Origin: Euptelea pleiosperma
Lineage: Eukaryota; Streptophyta; Magnoliopsida; Ranunculales; Eupteleaceae
Reading direction: 5' to 3'
Length of the DNA: 64,000 nucleotides
NCBI GenBank assembly: GCA_035048495.1
Contig: CM068548.1
Span: 12,699,464-12,763,463, forward strand
Under the pieces are notes generated by a model, which worked only from the letters and a program-made list of their open reading frames with translations, ran no database searches and was not told where the DNA came from. Position 1 is the stretch's first letter, and each line of letters opens with the position of its first letter. A program made the translations under genes and the position numbers. Below, piece after piece: positions 54,767 to 64,000 of the stretch.

Positions 54767-56107
54767 ATGGCGAGAGTGAAGTGTTCCTACACAATTAAGC
54801 CAGCTGAGCCAACTCCGATTGTCCGACTCTGGTTACATGAATCTGATCAGTTTCACGCCTTGACTCATGCACCCACCATCTACTTTTATAGACCCGTTCA
54901 CGATATTTCTCTTCCATCTGCAGTCGAAACTATGAAAAAGGCACTGAGTCAAGCATTGGTGCCATTCTACCCATTAGCAGGACGTTTGTATATGATTGAT
55001 GGAGGCCGAGTCGAGCTCCATTGCAATCAAATGGGAGCTCGGATCTTAGAAGCTGAGTCAGAAACCAAAATCGACGACTTTGGTGACTTCCGTCCGACTC
55101 CAGAGATAAGAGAGCTTGTCCCTCGCATCGATTACTCCAAACCTATTAACGAATTGCCGTTGTTACTAGTGCAACTCACCAAGTTCCAGTGTGGTGGCAT
55201 CAGTGTAGGCATGGCAATTTCGCATATCGTAGCGGATGGACTAGCCGCACTTCATTTTATTAGTTCGTGGGCCAAGTTTGCTCGTGGTGAGCAACTTGAA
55301 ATTGCACCGTTTCATGATCGGACGGTCGGATATATGGGTGATCCTCTAGCAACCCCGCGTTTTGATCACGTAGAATTCAGTCCTCCGCCGCTATTGATTG
55401 GTCGATCAGACACAGAGGAGGAGAGGAGGAAGGAAACAACGGTGGCGATGGTAAAGTTGACAAAAGATCAAGTAGAGAAACTCAAACAAAAGACTAACGA
55501 GGGTCGGAAGGAACACGACGGTCGAGGGTATAGTCGGTATGAGGCCATGGCTGCACACATGTGGAGATGTGCATGCAAGGCACGCAAACATGACATCGAA
55601 CAATTGACCACCATACGCGTCGCTGTAGACTTCCGCAATCGCTTACGTCCAGCACTGCCACCGGGCTACTTCGGCAATGCGACGCTTGTAACGACACCAA
55701 CAGCTCGATCAGGTGACTTAGTGTCCAAGTCCTTAGGTTATGCAGCAAGCAAGATCAGAGAGGCCGTGGGTCTAATGAACGATGAGTACGTGAAATCAGC
55801 CACTGATTTTTTGAAAAGTCAACCTGATATGACTCGGTTTAGGACTTCATTCCACACGGTTGGTTGTCCCCAAGGGGATTTCTTAGGGAACCCAAATTTA
55901 GCGGTAACCAGCTGGTTGGGCCTACCAATCTATGATGCAGATTTCGGATGGGGAAAGCCAATTCACATGGGCCCTGCATCACTAGGTTTTGATGGGAAAT
56001 CTTTCATCATCCCGGGACCAGATGAAGATGGGTCATTCATCATCGCACTGCGTCTCCAGATAACTCACATGGATGATTTTAAGAAGTACTTTTACCAAGA
56101 TATCTAA
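54767..56107 (+). CDS. BAHD acyltransferase, spermidine hydroxycinnamoyl transferase-like (copy 3)
   Basis: Intact 446-aa frame, strongly similar to the copies at 21757 and 29740. HxxxD is HIVAD at residues 153-157, DFGWG at 392-396, ending FYQDI. One residue is missing after YRPV compared with the others. The start MARVKCSYT is conserved; an upstream in-frame ATG at 54746 gives MEEQAAR ahead of it and cannot be excluded, since it lies about 40 bp after the TATA box. It is separated from copy 2 by about 23 kb, mostly LINE and gypsy insertions, so the cluster was once more compact. Predicted role as for the others: hydroxycinnamoyl-CoA:amine transfer in phenolamide synthesis; acceptor unknown. 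Confidence 0.9.
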   Translation: MARVKCSYTIKPAEPTPIVRLWLHESDQFHALTHAPTIYFYRPVHDISLPSAVETMKKALSQALVPFYPLAGRLYMIDGGRVELHCNQMGARILEAESETKIDDFGDFRPTPEIRELVPRIDYSKPINELPLLLVQLTKFQCGGISVGMAISHIVADGLAALHFISSWAKFARGEQLEIAPFHDRTVGYMGDPLATPRFDHVEFSPPPLLIGRSDTEEERRKETTVAMVKLTKDQVEKLKQKTNEGRKEHDGRGYSRYEAMAAHMWRCACKARKHDIEQLTTIRVAVDFRNRLRPALPPGYFGNATLVTTPTARSGDLVSKSLGYAASKIREAVGLMNDEYVKSATDFLKSQPDMTRFRTSFHTVGCPQGDFLGNPNLAVTSWLGLPIYDADFGWGKPIHMGPASLGFDGKSFIIPGPDEDGSFIIALRLQITHMDDFKKYFYQDI

Positions 56108-56609
56108 GATAGAGGTTTCCTGGATAGCATTTTGATCTGCCTCGCGTCTTTGTTAATCGTTTGTTTTAGGTTTGCATTGGTCATGGAGTTAAAAGAAGCA
56201 ATAAAGAAGGAGATTTTTGGATTCTCAGGTCACAGACGAGATTTTAGACGAAAATTTATGTCCAAAAACTTAGCTCCGCGTATATGGACTTGTAATAGTC
56301 CCTTATCCAAGGTAATAAAAATTTAAAACATGTCACATCTCAGTGGTTGGAATATTAATAAACCTTATAACAGTTTAAAGTTCTTTTTCTTTTTCAACAA
56401 ATAACGGCTGTTAGTCCGTAACATATGTTGTCGGGTCAATTTTCGAGAGTAAAACTTGCCTGTCAATTTTCGAGAGTAAAACTTGCCTGACCACCGTTGG
56501 TCTGGTAGCTACCAGATGATAGGTGCAGTGCTCGGCACGTGGATTTCTCACAGATTGACAAATACAGCCTCACCATTCACGTACCCTGGTGAGTTTCTTC
56601 AGATTTATT
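56108..56609. other. 3' flank of the third BAHD gene
   Basis: No gene. A 27-bp direct repeat built on gtcaattttcgagagtaaaa lies at about 56435 and 56462. Confidence 0.5.
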
Positions 56610-57041
56610 GTGGAGGGTAAGAACGGATTTGCCGTCCGATCTCCGATCCACCCTCCACAAGCAATAATCATAAGTATTAATCAACTAATCAATATGATAA
56701 AATCAAAGCAATAAAAGAAAAACACAACACAAACTTACGTGGTTCGTTGCCGGGACTCTTGCCGGCGACTACGTCCACGGGAAGCCGGTCTCCAACCAAT
56801 TTTTTTTATCAAAATCTTCAGGTTATATCTCTCTACCTTCTCTCTACATATGTTCTCTCTCTAACTTTTCTCTCTATATATTTTCTTCCTCTCTCTTGCT
56901 TCATTCACCCAAAAGCCGATCCTCTTTCCTTCTACACACCTTTTCCTTTATAGGGTTCTTCATCCGACACGTGTCGATACAAGAGAAATTTCAGGAGTTA
57001 GGGGAGCGATATAGTGCTTCGCGGTGTATCCTCCTCAATAC
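56610..57041. mobile_element. probable copia-type LTR relic
   Basis: It begins tgtggagggtaagaacgg, contains aaaacacaacacaaacttac followed by gtggttcg and gactacgtccacggg, a block common in plant copia LTRs, and then a CT-rich stretch. A local inverted repeat ttgtggagggt / accctccacaa lies at its left. No second LTR and no clear target duplication. Confidence 0.4.
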
Positions 57042-59405
57042 AATGATGATGTGTTATTTTATGTACCCACATTTATATTTTGATTTTTTTAATACTAAAG
57101 CAAAAAGACCTCAGCTGTACGTTTCCAAATTGCACCTATCGCAGCTACAAGACCATCGGTGGTCAGGCAAGTTTTACTCCAATTTTCGGCTACTAAAGGT
57201 AATATTACCTTAAAGATCACATGGCCTGAACTTTGGAGAGAGAGAGAGTAGAACTCCTGTTGAATATTATTCTACTCCCTTCTTAATGGATGTAGGTCTC
57301 GTTGTTAGGGAGTAGATCTCGCATCCAACCATGCCCTGGGACCAATAAGGGCTAGGTGAGGCTTTCCACCTCTAACTGTACAAAGTGATCATTGGAGTAT
57401 GGTCGAGGGTAGGTACTGTTGAATATATATCTATTCCCTTCTTAATGGATGTAGGTCTCGTTGTTAAGGAGTAGATCTTGCATCCAACCATACCCTGGGA
57501 CCAGCTGCATATGGCTAGAGTTTAAATTTTGACCAAGATCTGTGGGGTGAGATAGTTCACTGAGACTACTGATTGGTGGGTAACCCAACCATTTCACTTT
57601 CTAGAATATAAAGCTTGTAGTCTCTCCACTTCACTTCTCCTGAGTAACCCAAATAATTGATCTGTCTACTGAGTAAGTTGTCTGACTTGAAATTGTCACC
57701 TAAGGGATTCATTAGGCCAACAATCAACCGGATCAGTTGGTATACAACCCATATTTTGGACATGCCAGAAATAATATAAGGATGGTATGGAAGATCCTGT
57801 TGGGCTGATTTTTAGTTTAGTAGATTTCCTAAGTAGTCTGCTTCAAATTGTAGATCTAATTAACTTTTAAATTCTGCCATGTATAAATCATAAAAAGGTA
57901 GGAGGGGTAAGCGCTACTTATAATATAATTTCTAAGTATGAACATGGAACGTTTATGCAAAAATCTGACCATATATACCTCCCAACAGAAATTTTTTTGT
58001 AATAAAAATAAAAGATATTGCAGAGCAAGGATGTTTAACACCTCTTCAAGAACTTACATACCAAATACCAGCTTGATTGGTGATTCATTGCCATTTGATT
58101 TGAGCACTTTTTCATCATGGATTCTTACGCATCAATATGCCTGCTGCCATTCTAGCTAACTGAAAAATGCTTAAATCCAATCTCTAGAAACAACTTATCA
58201 TGCTGACTAAGCTAGCTAGGTTGGTATGTACTTTAGGAAGCATCAAATGATAAGTATATATGGACCTGTTTTTTTTTTTTTTAAAGAATGGTGATTACTG
58301 ACAATATATAAACAAACTATGTATCTTTGGTTCGGGATAAATACCTAAAAGAATGCCATATATTGGAAGGCATATGCCTTAAGTTAAACCATAGTTGCAT
58401 AACATCCTCTCAGTAACCCGTGATTGACTCACACCATTAGTCCATTTATTTTAATGACGCTCTCTCTCTCAAATAAAGTTAATGACTATTTCTCTGTTGA
58501 CCACTATTAAGTTTGTGATGAAGTACCAATGAACTGGGATAAAATTTTCAGAAACAATTGACAAAATTATTTCATGGATTAACTATATCAATAAAGTCAC
58601 AATGACTCGCAAGGCCCTGCCTCATGAGTTTTTATGAGGATATGCATGCCTTGTCTGAATTACGTACCAAGTCGACTTTCCTAAATAAAATTTATATTGC
58701 AGGCTGGGCAAGGAGGTATGTATTGCAAGTTTTCCAACCTTGCTCGAAACAACATATTTATGTAACCAACGGCATATCTAATGAGGTGAAGATGGTGTAT
58801 CTATAAGTGATGTAAGGAGTTATGTATTGCGAGAATTATCAACTGATATTACTTTATTCTCAAATTATCACAAAAATCTGAAACTTGAATTTAAATATAA
58901 ATACACAAATGATATTACTTTATTTTCACCTTAAATTTGCAATCAAATTACACTACCAGGAAGCAAGTTTTTCACTGAGACAATTAATGAGCACATAAAT
59001 TATTATTTCAATAAAATACATAATTACTTACTTCACTCGGGCGAACTTCAAACCCATTGTCTTTCCACCGTGCTACCCTATAAAAGCCGACGTAACCAAA
59101 AGAAATATATATTTAATAATCATTAATCACTTAAAAAAGAATTAAAACACAAAATTAAACAAATTAGTATGAACAAAATAGAAAATTGAAAAATGGGTTT
59201 AAACACAATAGAACCTATTATCTATAAAAATTAATAAAAAAAGAGAGAAGTTAAAAAGAAAATAAGAATACCTGATGATGGGTTGTAGTAACCCAAGACT
59301 TTGAAATGCTTCCCATCTCTGGAGATCTGCTATCAACAACCATAAAATGACTTGTTTTCGATTATTTGGCTTGGTATTTGTTTTAATTGATAATTTTCAA
59401 AACTC
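57042..59405. other. intergenic, with an ~88-bp dispersed direct repeat
   Basis: Two similar blocks at about 57257-57345 and 57417-57505 start tgttgaata and share cttcttaatggatgtaggtc and ctgggacca. Their spacing is about 160 bp. A T-run lies at about 58268. Exon-like minus-strand sequence near 59040-59095 (reading RVARWKDNGFEVRPSE) has no supporting context. No gene is called. Confidence 0.45.
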
Positions 59406-59552
59406 CATTGTTTTTCTCTTTTTATTTTTTATTTTTTGGGGTAGGCAAGCAGGTTAGTGGATGGTGATAAATGGGTGGAGGCGGGTTTGTAACCCATGTG
59501 TATGGTTTCAACACAGATACTTTACCATTTTAGGAAGTTGGCACCTTCATTA
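59406..59552 (-). mobile_element. probable short SINE
   Basis: On the minus strand it is similar to the SINE at 428-563: aaggtgccaacttcc, a degenerate A box with tggtaaag, a B-box-like ggttacaaacccgcc, and an A-rich tail (T-rich at about 59409-59440 on the plus strand). No clean target duplication. Confidence 0.5.
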
Positions 59553-60291
59553 ATCCATTCGTGTGTCAAAAAATGTTGAGAAGTACTAAAGGCTATTGGG
59601 AGTTTAAAAGAATGCACCATTGAATCCATGACTGGTTGTTTCCTTTGCACAGAGGATAAAAATAAGGGTCGGGCTCCGTTGACATATCTAAAATGACAGG
59701 TATCTGTACAGGGACACAATATAAGCCACGTGGCACACTCTTACAGGACTCTGACCCTATGGATGTTTGTCCTATCCCATGGTGGACTTACAAACCAAAA
59801 ATAACCTGATTAGGGATTTATAAGTGTTGGATCTTTGTACCTCAATCCCTTAACTCAACCCACGTTAAATCCTTGGTTAGTGGTTAACAAGGGTACTTGT
59901 CAGACATTTTGGGAGGGGGACATCAAAGTTTGAAGTCGCCCGAGGCCATCGAATTTTTTCTCCATTGTGTGGCTGTCATTTACTGTCATCAAAGCTCACT
60001 ATCATCAAAGTTTTACTCCCACTATCTCTATCTCCTTTTGGACGAACATCCTACTTTTGGAGAAATTTTTGAAGTGGCGGGGTTTTTGAAGCAGTGATCA
60101 TGCGCCAATGATCACAGGAGTAAACCTTCTATCACAGAGTTCTGACATATGCTTCTGTCACAATGAAAATCACAGCCCACGTGGCACAATCTTAGTGGAC
60201 ATAGCTCTAGTTAGTTCTCGCTTAGGATTAAAACTTTGATGACCATTGATCGATGGTCAATGAAGCCTCCACCCACAATATGAGCCATGTG
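59553..60291. other. intergenic with MITE fragments
   Basis: Partial foldback MITE at about 59706-59890 (ccacgtggcacactcttaca, gtggacttacaaaccaaa). A piece of the hairpin MITE of 31303-31443 lies at about 60065-60115. No gene. Confidence 0.5.
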
Positions 60292-60568
60292 GCACACTCT
60301 TAGAGGAATTTGGCCGTATGGTTGTTTGGCCAATTCCTAGGTGGACTTACAAACCCAAAATTAGCCTGACTAGTGATTTCAAACATTTGGATCTTGTACG
60401 CCAAATAATGATCAATAATGCTCAAATTTCCACGGTTTAAAATCAACCCATGAAAATGACTCCAGTTCAATGGTTAGAAATCACTAATCAGGCTGATTTT
60501 TGGTTTGTAGGTCCACCTAAGAATTAGCCAAACATTCATACGGTCAGTGTCCTCTGAAAGATGTGTCA
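60292..60568. repeat. foldback MITE (~277 bp)
   Basis: Best-preserved copy of the common foldback family: cacactcttagagg at the left, and tcctctgaaag with ggtcagtgt at the right. The inner inverted pair is ggtggacttacaaac / gtttgtaggtccacc. Confidence 0.7.
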
Positions 60569-60737
60569 CATAGCTCATATTGTTGGCGGTCAGCGGCTTT
60601 GCTGATTGTTGCCGGTCAGTTAAGTTTTACTCCATTTTTTATTTTTTTTTATTTTTGTGAAGAGTTTTACTCCATCCTTAGACCCGTCCGTGTCAAAGAT
60701 TTTTTTTGTTTAACTTTTTGTTCAATCATGTGTTTAT

Positions 60738-61298
60738 CAAGGATCAAAGTCTTGGGATCGGCCGTTGGATCGGACCCCTCCGATCCCGAGTTGGATCTCC
60801 TGGATCGGTCCGATCCACCGTGATTCCGAGACGAGAAAAAAAAATCCAAAAAAATACAAAAAATTGTAGAAAAAATTTAAAAAATTACAGAAAAATCAGA
60901 AAAAATCACAAGAATGTAGATCTATGTGTTTCCCCCAAATTGAATCAAGACCTTCGATCTTCATGGACCTATGTGTTTCAAAAGTAGATCTATCATTTTC
61001 AAGCTATTTTTAAGTTCTAAGAAGGGTTGGGGGAGGAAAGGGGAGAGGAAAACGAGTGAAAAGATGAAAAAAAATTGAGTTTTTATAACATCATTGCCGT
61101 TGGTTCAACTCATCGAGTTGGATTGGTTAACTCGTTGGGCGATCCAACCGATCTAAAGGGCGATCCAACCGATCCAGAGAGTTGGATGGGACGATCCATT
61201 GCGATTCGAGACAAACATTGCATTTTTGTCTCGGATGCCTCCAATCCCGGCCTAGATCGCCCGATCTAACTCGGGATTGCCCGAGACTTCGAACCAGG
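60738..61298. mobile_element. hAT-like non-autonomous element, GATCGG family
   Basis: 561 bp. Termini caaggatcaaagtcttggg at the left and, read inward from the right, cctggttcgaagtctcggg. Flanks gtgtttat (60730-60737) and gtgtttac (61299-61306) match at 7 of 8, consistent with an aged 8-bp duplication. Both ends contain clusters of gatccga/cggatc motifs; the centre is A-rich. Partial relatives lie at 31646-31960 and about 62301-62400. Confidence 0.65.
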
Positions 61299-61306
61299 GT
61301 GTTTAC

Positions 61307-61520
61307 CGAAACGACAATCATCCCGTACTACTTACAATAATTGACCATTAATATTGCTTTAACCAATGTGGATTTAATATTACGTTCACAAAGGAAAGTT
61401 GTCTTCACCAAAGCGACACCCATTATTAAAGTAGGGTCGCCCCACTCACTTCCCTCTTTAGTTTAAATATACGCTAGTTCTCAGTGTCGTGCTCAAAGTA
61501 CCAGCAATAGAGAGAGAGAG

Positions 61521-61573
<53 letters not shown>
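61307..61573 (+). promoter_or_regulatory. upstream region and (GA)n leader of the ankyrin gene
   Basis: A TATA-like tttaaatatac lies near 61462-61474. A (GA)n microsatellite at about 61509-61572 ends two bases before the predicted start. GA-rich leaders are common in plant 5' UTRs. Confidence 0.5.
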
Positions 61574-61574
<1 letters not shown>

Positions 61575-64000
61575 TGGAGAGAAGGTTGTATGAAGCATCA
61601 TTGGAAGGGAGAGTTACTTCCTTAATGGAATTGCTTAAAGAAGATCCCCTGATTCTTGATAGAGCTATTACGAGCTTCTCCGAGACTCCTCTACACATAG
61701 CAGCCATGTATGGTCACGTCGATTTCGCAAGAGTGATTCTGAGGCGTAAACCCGAGCTAGCCTCAGAACAAGACTCACAAGGTTACTCACCGCTTCACTT
61801 GGCTTCTGCAAGAAAGAACATTGAAATGGTGAAAGAGTTGTTAAAAACCAACAAAGATGTTTGCCGGGTTCTTGATCAAGATGGGAGAACCCCTCTCCAT
61901 CTAGCCGCCATGAAAGGCCGAGTTGAGGTCATGAAGGAGTTGATTCAAACACAACCTGGAGCGATTCAAGTATCGTTGAATTGAAAAGAGACCATTCTAT
62001 ACTTATGTGTGAAATATAACCGTTTGGAGGCCCTGACGCTGTTGCTGAACTCCCTGGAGCAGTCGGTGCACTTGGTGAGTGATGAGGGATCTGTCTCTGT
62101 TAACTCCAAGGACGACGATGGCAACACCATCTTGCATCTCGCTGTAGCCAAGAAGCAGACGAAGGTACTGGGCGCCATACCACCATATGTTTTCATATTC
62201 CACTTTGTCTGTCCTGGTCCTGGTCCTGGGCCTCCATAGAGTCTAGATGGCGGTTTCCGAGTGGAGGAAAATAATTCCTCTTTCCGTCACAGCATTATGG
62301 ATTCAGTTCGAAGTCTCGGGATCGGCCACCTCCAATCCCGATCCGGATCGGTTGGATCTGTCCGGTCCAGTGTGATCCCGAGACAACATTTTAAAAAAAT
62401 CAAAAAAATAAAAAAAAGTGCAGAAAAATATGAAAAAATCATATAAAATCAGAAAAAATAAAAATAAAAAAATGCAACTTGATCCATTTCAGCCTCTTGG
62501 GATAAAAAAAAAAAAGCAGAAGATACTTTTGCTATAGTTGTTCTATCATCGATCTGACTGATTTTTCACAGCTTGAATCTCATGGTGACCAACTAATTTT
62601 GCTGCTGCACCTGTATAAGCACATAAACTTGTTCCATTACATAAGGATGCTTCCAAAGCCTCCTTTTAAGTCAACAAACTTCTTTTTTGTGTATAATGTT
62701 GCCCAAGTTCACTTCCCATGGATTTGTGCTCTGATCCATTACATTTATTATGATGTTCTACAACTGAATTAGGGTATTTGAATTCTCTTCAGGATTAATA
62801 GAAGTAGTTTGTTTAATTTTAATAGTTAGAGTTCTTAAATTCAGTACTTTTAGCGCCTTTTGATGATTGTTCTTCTTGTTAATTTTTGAATGCCACGTTT
62901 TACTTTGAGTAATTTTAATGTTACAATTTATTTTTCAATCCATTATATTTATTCACAAGTTCTAAATTGAATTGGGCGTAACGAAGACATTATTTTAAAT
63001 TGTACGTACGCAATAGTTAGGGTTTTGAATGTTGGGGTTTCTATTGTAATACCGTTTTGTTTGATGATTCTTAGGCTTTGAATATAGTGCATATTAATTT
63101 TTTTTTTTAGTAATTTTGTTCTTATAAGGTACTAATCCATTATATTTATATTGAAGTTCCGTAAAAAAAATTCTGATCATTAATGTGAGATTTAAACTTC
63201 AGTTCTAATAAATTCTGATGATCATTAAAAAAAAATTCTATTTACAGTTTTATATCTTTTGGTAAGACGCGCGTTTGCAACATGCATTGACAAGAAAGTG
63301 AAAATAAAAATTGTGCAGATCATAAAGTTTTTGCTTCAGAAAACGGGAGTAGAAGTAAATGCCTTGAACAAGAACAATTGCACAGCACTGGACATACTAG
63401 CACAAAGTCCAAGAGATTTAAAGGATATGGATAGTGTAGAGTGCCTTCTAAGTGGCGGAGTGAAAAAAGGTAAAGAGATATCCTATGGAACATGTGATAC
63501 AAACCAAGTGGTAAGATTTAATGATACATTTCCTGCAGCACTTGATCCCCCTCCCGCAATAAGTACTCAGACAGCACTGCAGCCGCAATCACCCTCACGA
63601 CGGGGGAGCAGCTTGAAGAAGACTTTTGATGAACATCTAGATAGGCTGGAAAAGAAGAAAAAGAACACATTGATGGTGGTGGCATCGTTGATCGGAACCG
63701 TGGCTTTTCAAGCTGGACTCAACCCTCCAGGTGGTGTTTGGGGAGAAGATAAGATAGATTCCAATGGTAGTATCAGACGCCTAGCAGGGACGTCTATAAT
63801 GGCCGTTAATAAGTCGGATGTATACAACAGGTACATGACCTGTAATACAATTGCTTTTTTTGCATCTATGATCATAATCCTTGTGCAGGTAAGCGGAAAA
63901 GTTTTCAAGGGAAGGATTCTTGTGTGGATTTTGTATGCTATCATGTGGATCTCAATCACATTTATGGCTCTAACGTACGTGTCTTCGTTAGACGCCTTGA
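61574..64000 (+). pseudogene. ankyrin-repeat / PGG-domain membrane protein gene, partial, with disabled start and internal stop
   Basis: Exon 1 61574-62164, intron 62165-63318 (AAG|GTACTG ... GTGCAG|ATC), exon 2 63319 to beyond the window. Exon 1 starts VERRLYEASLEGRVTSLMEL with GTG where the family has ATG. Ankyrin repeats follow: ETPLHIAAMYGHVDFARVIL, YSPLHLASARKNIEMVKELL, RTPLHLAAMKGRVEVMKEL and NTILHLAVAKKQTK. A TGA at 61982-61984 interrupts exon 1, yet the same frame continues with similarity on both sides. Exon 2 is open to the window end and carries the PGG domain (KKNTLMVVASLIGTVAFQAG, NPPGGVW) and membrane segments (FFASMIIILVQV; ILVWILYAIMWISITFMALT). The family (ACD6/ITN1-like) acts at membranes in defence and stress signalling. 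The next in-frame ATG is at 61625. Two lesions suggest a pseudogene or null allele; sequencing error is possible. Confidence 0.75.
62165..63318. other. intron of the ankyrin gene
   Basis: It contains a fragment of the GATCGG hAT-like family at about 62301-62400 (cgaagtctcgggatcggcc, gtgatcccgagac) followed by an A-rich stretch. The rest is AT-rich with nothing recognised. Confidence 0.55.

Noticed and set aside
59040..59095. Minus-strand exon-like piece reading RVARWKDNGFEVRPSE
   Set aside because: Only one short piece, no neighbouring exon found; not enough to call a gene.

Overview
The window is plant nuclear DNA: AT-rich intergenic sequence, a long multi-exon host gene, a plant-specific BAHD acyltransferase family, and nested Ty3/gypsy, LINE, SINE and MITE insertions. 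It looks like a dicot or magnoliid rather than a grass. The species cannot be fixed from the sequence alone. Nothing here is bacterial, and there is no CRISPR array or operon.

Layout. 0-8.5 kb is intergenic and full of small mobile elements: hAT-like MITEs, tRNA-derived SINEs, a tiny LINE remnant, foldback MITEs and a decayed transposase relic. 8.8-20.3 kb holds a 13-exon gene for an NSUN5-type rRNA cytosine-5 methyltransferase (518 aa when spliced), with repeats in its introns. 21.7-31.1 kb holds two intact BAHD genes resembling spermidine hydroxycinnamoyl transferase. Between them lies a third, orphan promoter unit with no coding region. At its leader it meets a truncated gypsy element (26.1-28.55 kb), and the next promoter unit begins where that element ends. 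32.2-34.0 kb is a decayed LINE with a C-terminal RNase H. 34.7-50.15 kb is a second dead LINE, split by a very young 12.4-kb Tat-lineage gypsy retrotransposon (37007-49372, minus strand). 50.5-52.9 kb holds two more hAT-like MITEs, a hairpin element and a Mutator-like element with an array of palindromes. A third intact BAHD gene lies at 54.77-56.11 kb. 56.1-61.5 kb is intergenic with an LTR relic, a SINE and MITEs. 61.57 kb to the end is an ankyrin-repeat/PGG-domain gene that runs off the window and carries a lost start codon and an internal stop.

The most interesting object is the Tat element. Its two 1356-bp LTRs differ at only one position that I found, and it has a perfect 5-bp target duplication. 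Gag-protease and pol lie in the same frame, separated by one TAG followed by CAATTA, the known leaky-stop context of tobacco mosaic virus. On the opposite strand, between pol and the 3' LTR, sits a separate gene with its own TATA box and two or three introns. A homologous TATA-plus-antisense-gene module survives in the truncated element at 26-28.5 kb, so the arrangement is shared by at least two families.

The three BAHD genes share promoter architecture and probably arose by tandem duplication that included about 1-2 kb of upstream sequence. Later TE insertion spread them apart. By family knowledge they would acylate polyamines such as spermidine with hydroxycinnamoyl-CoA. All exon joins were read by eye from splice signals and frame continuity, without transcript evidence.
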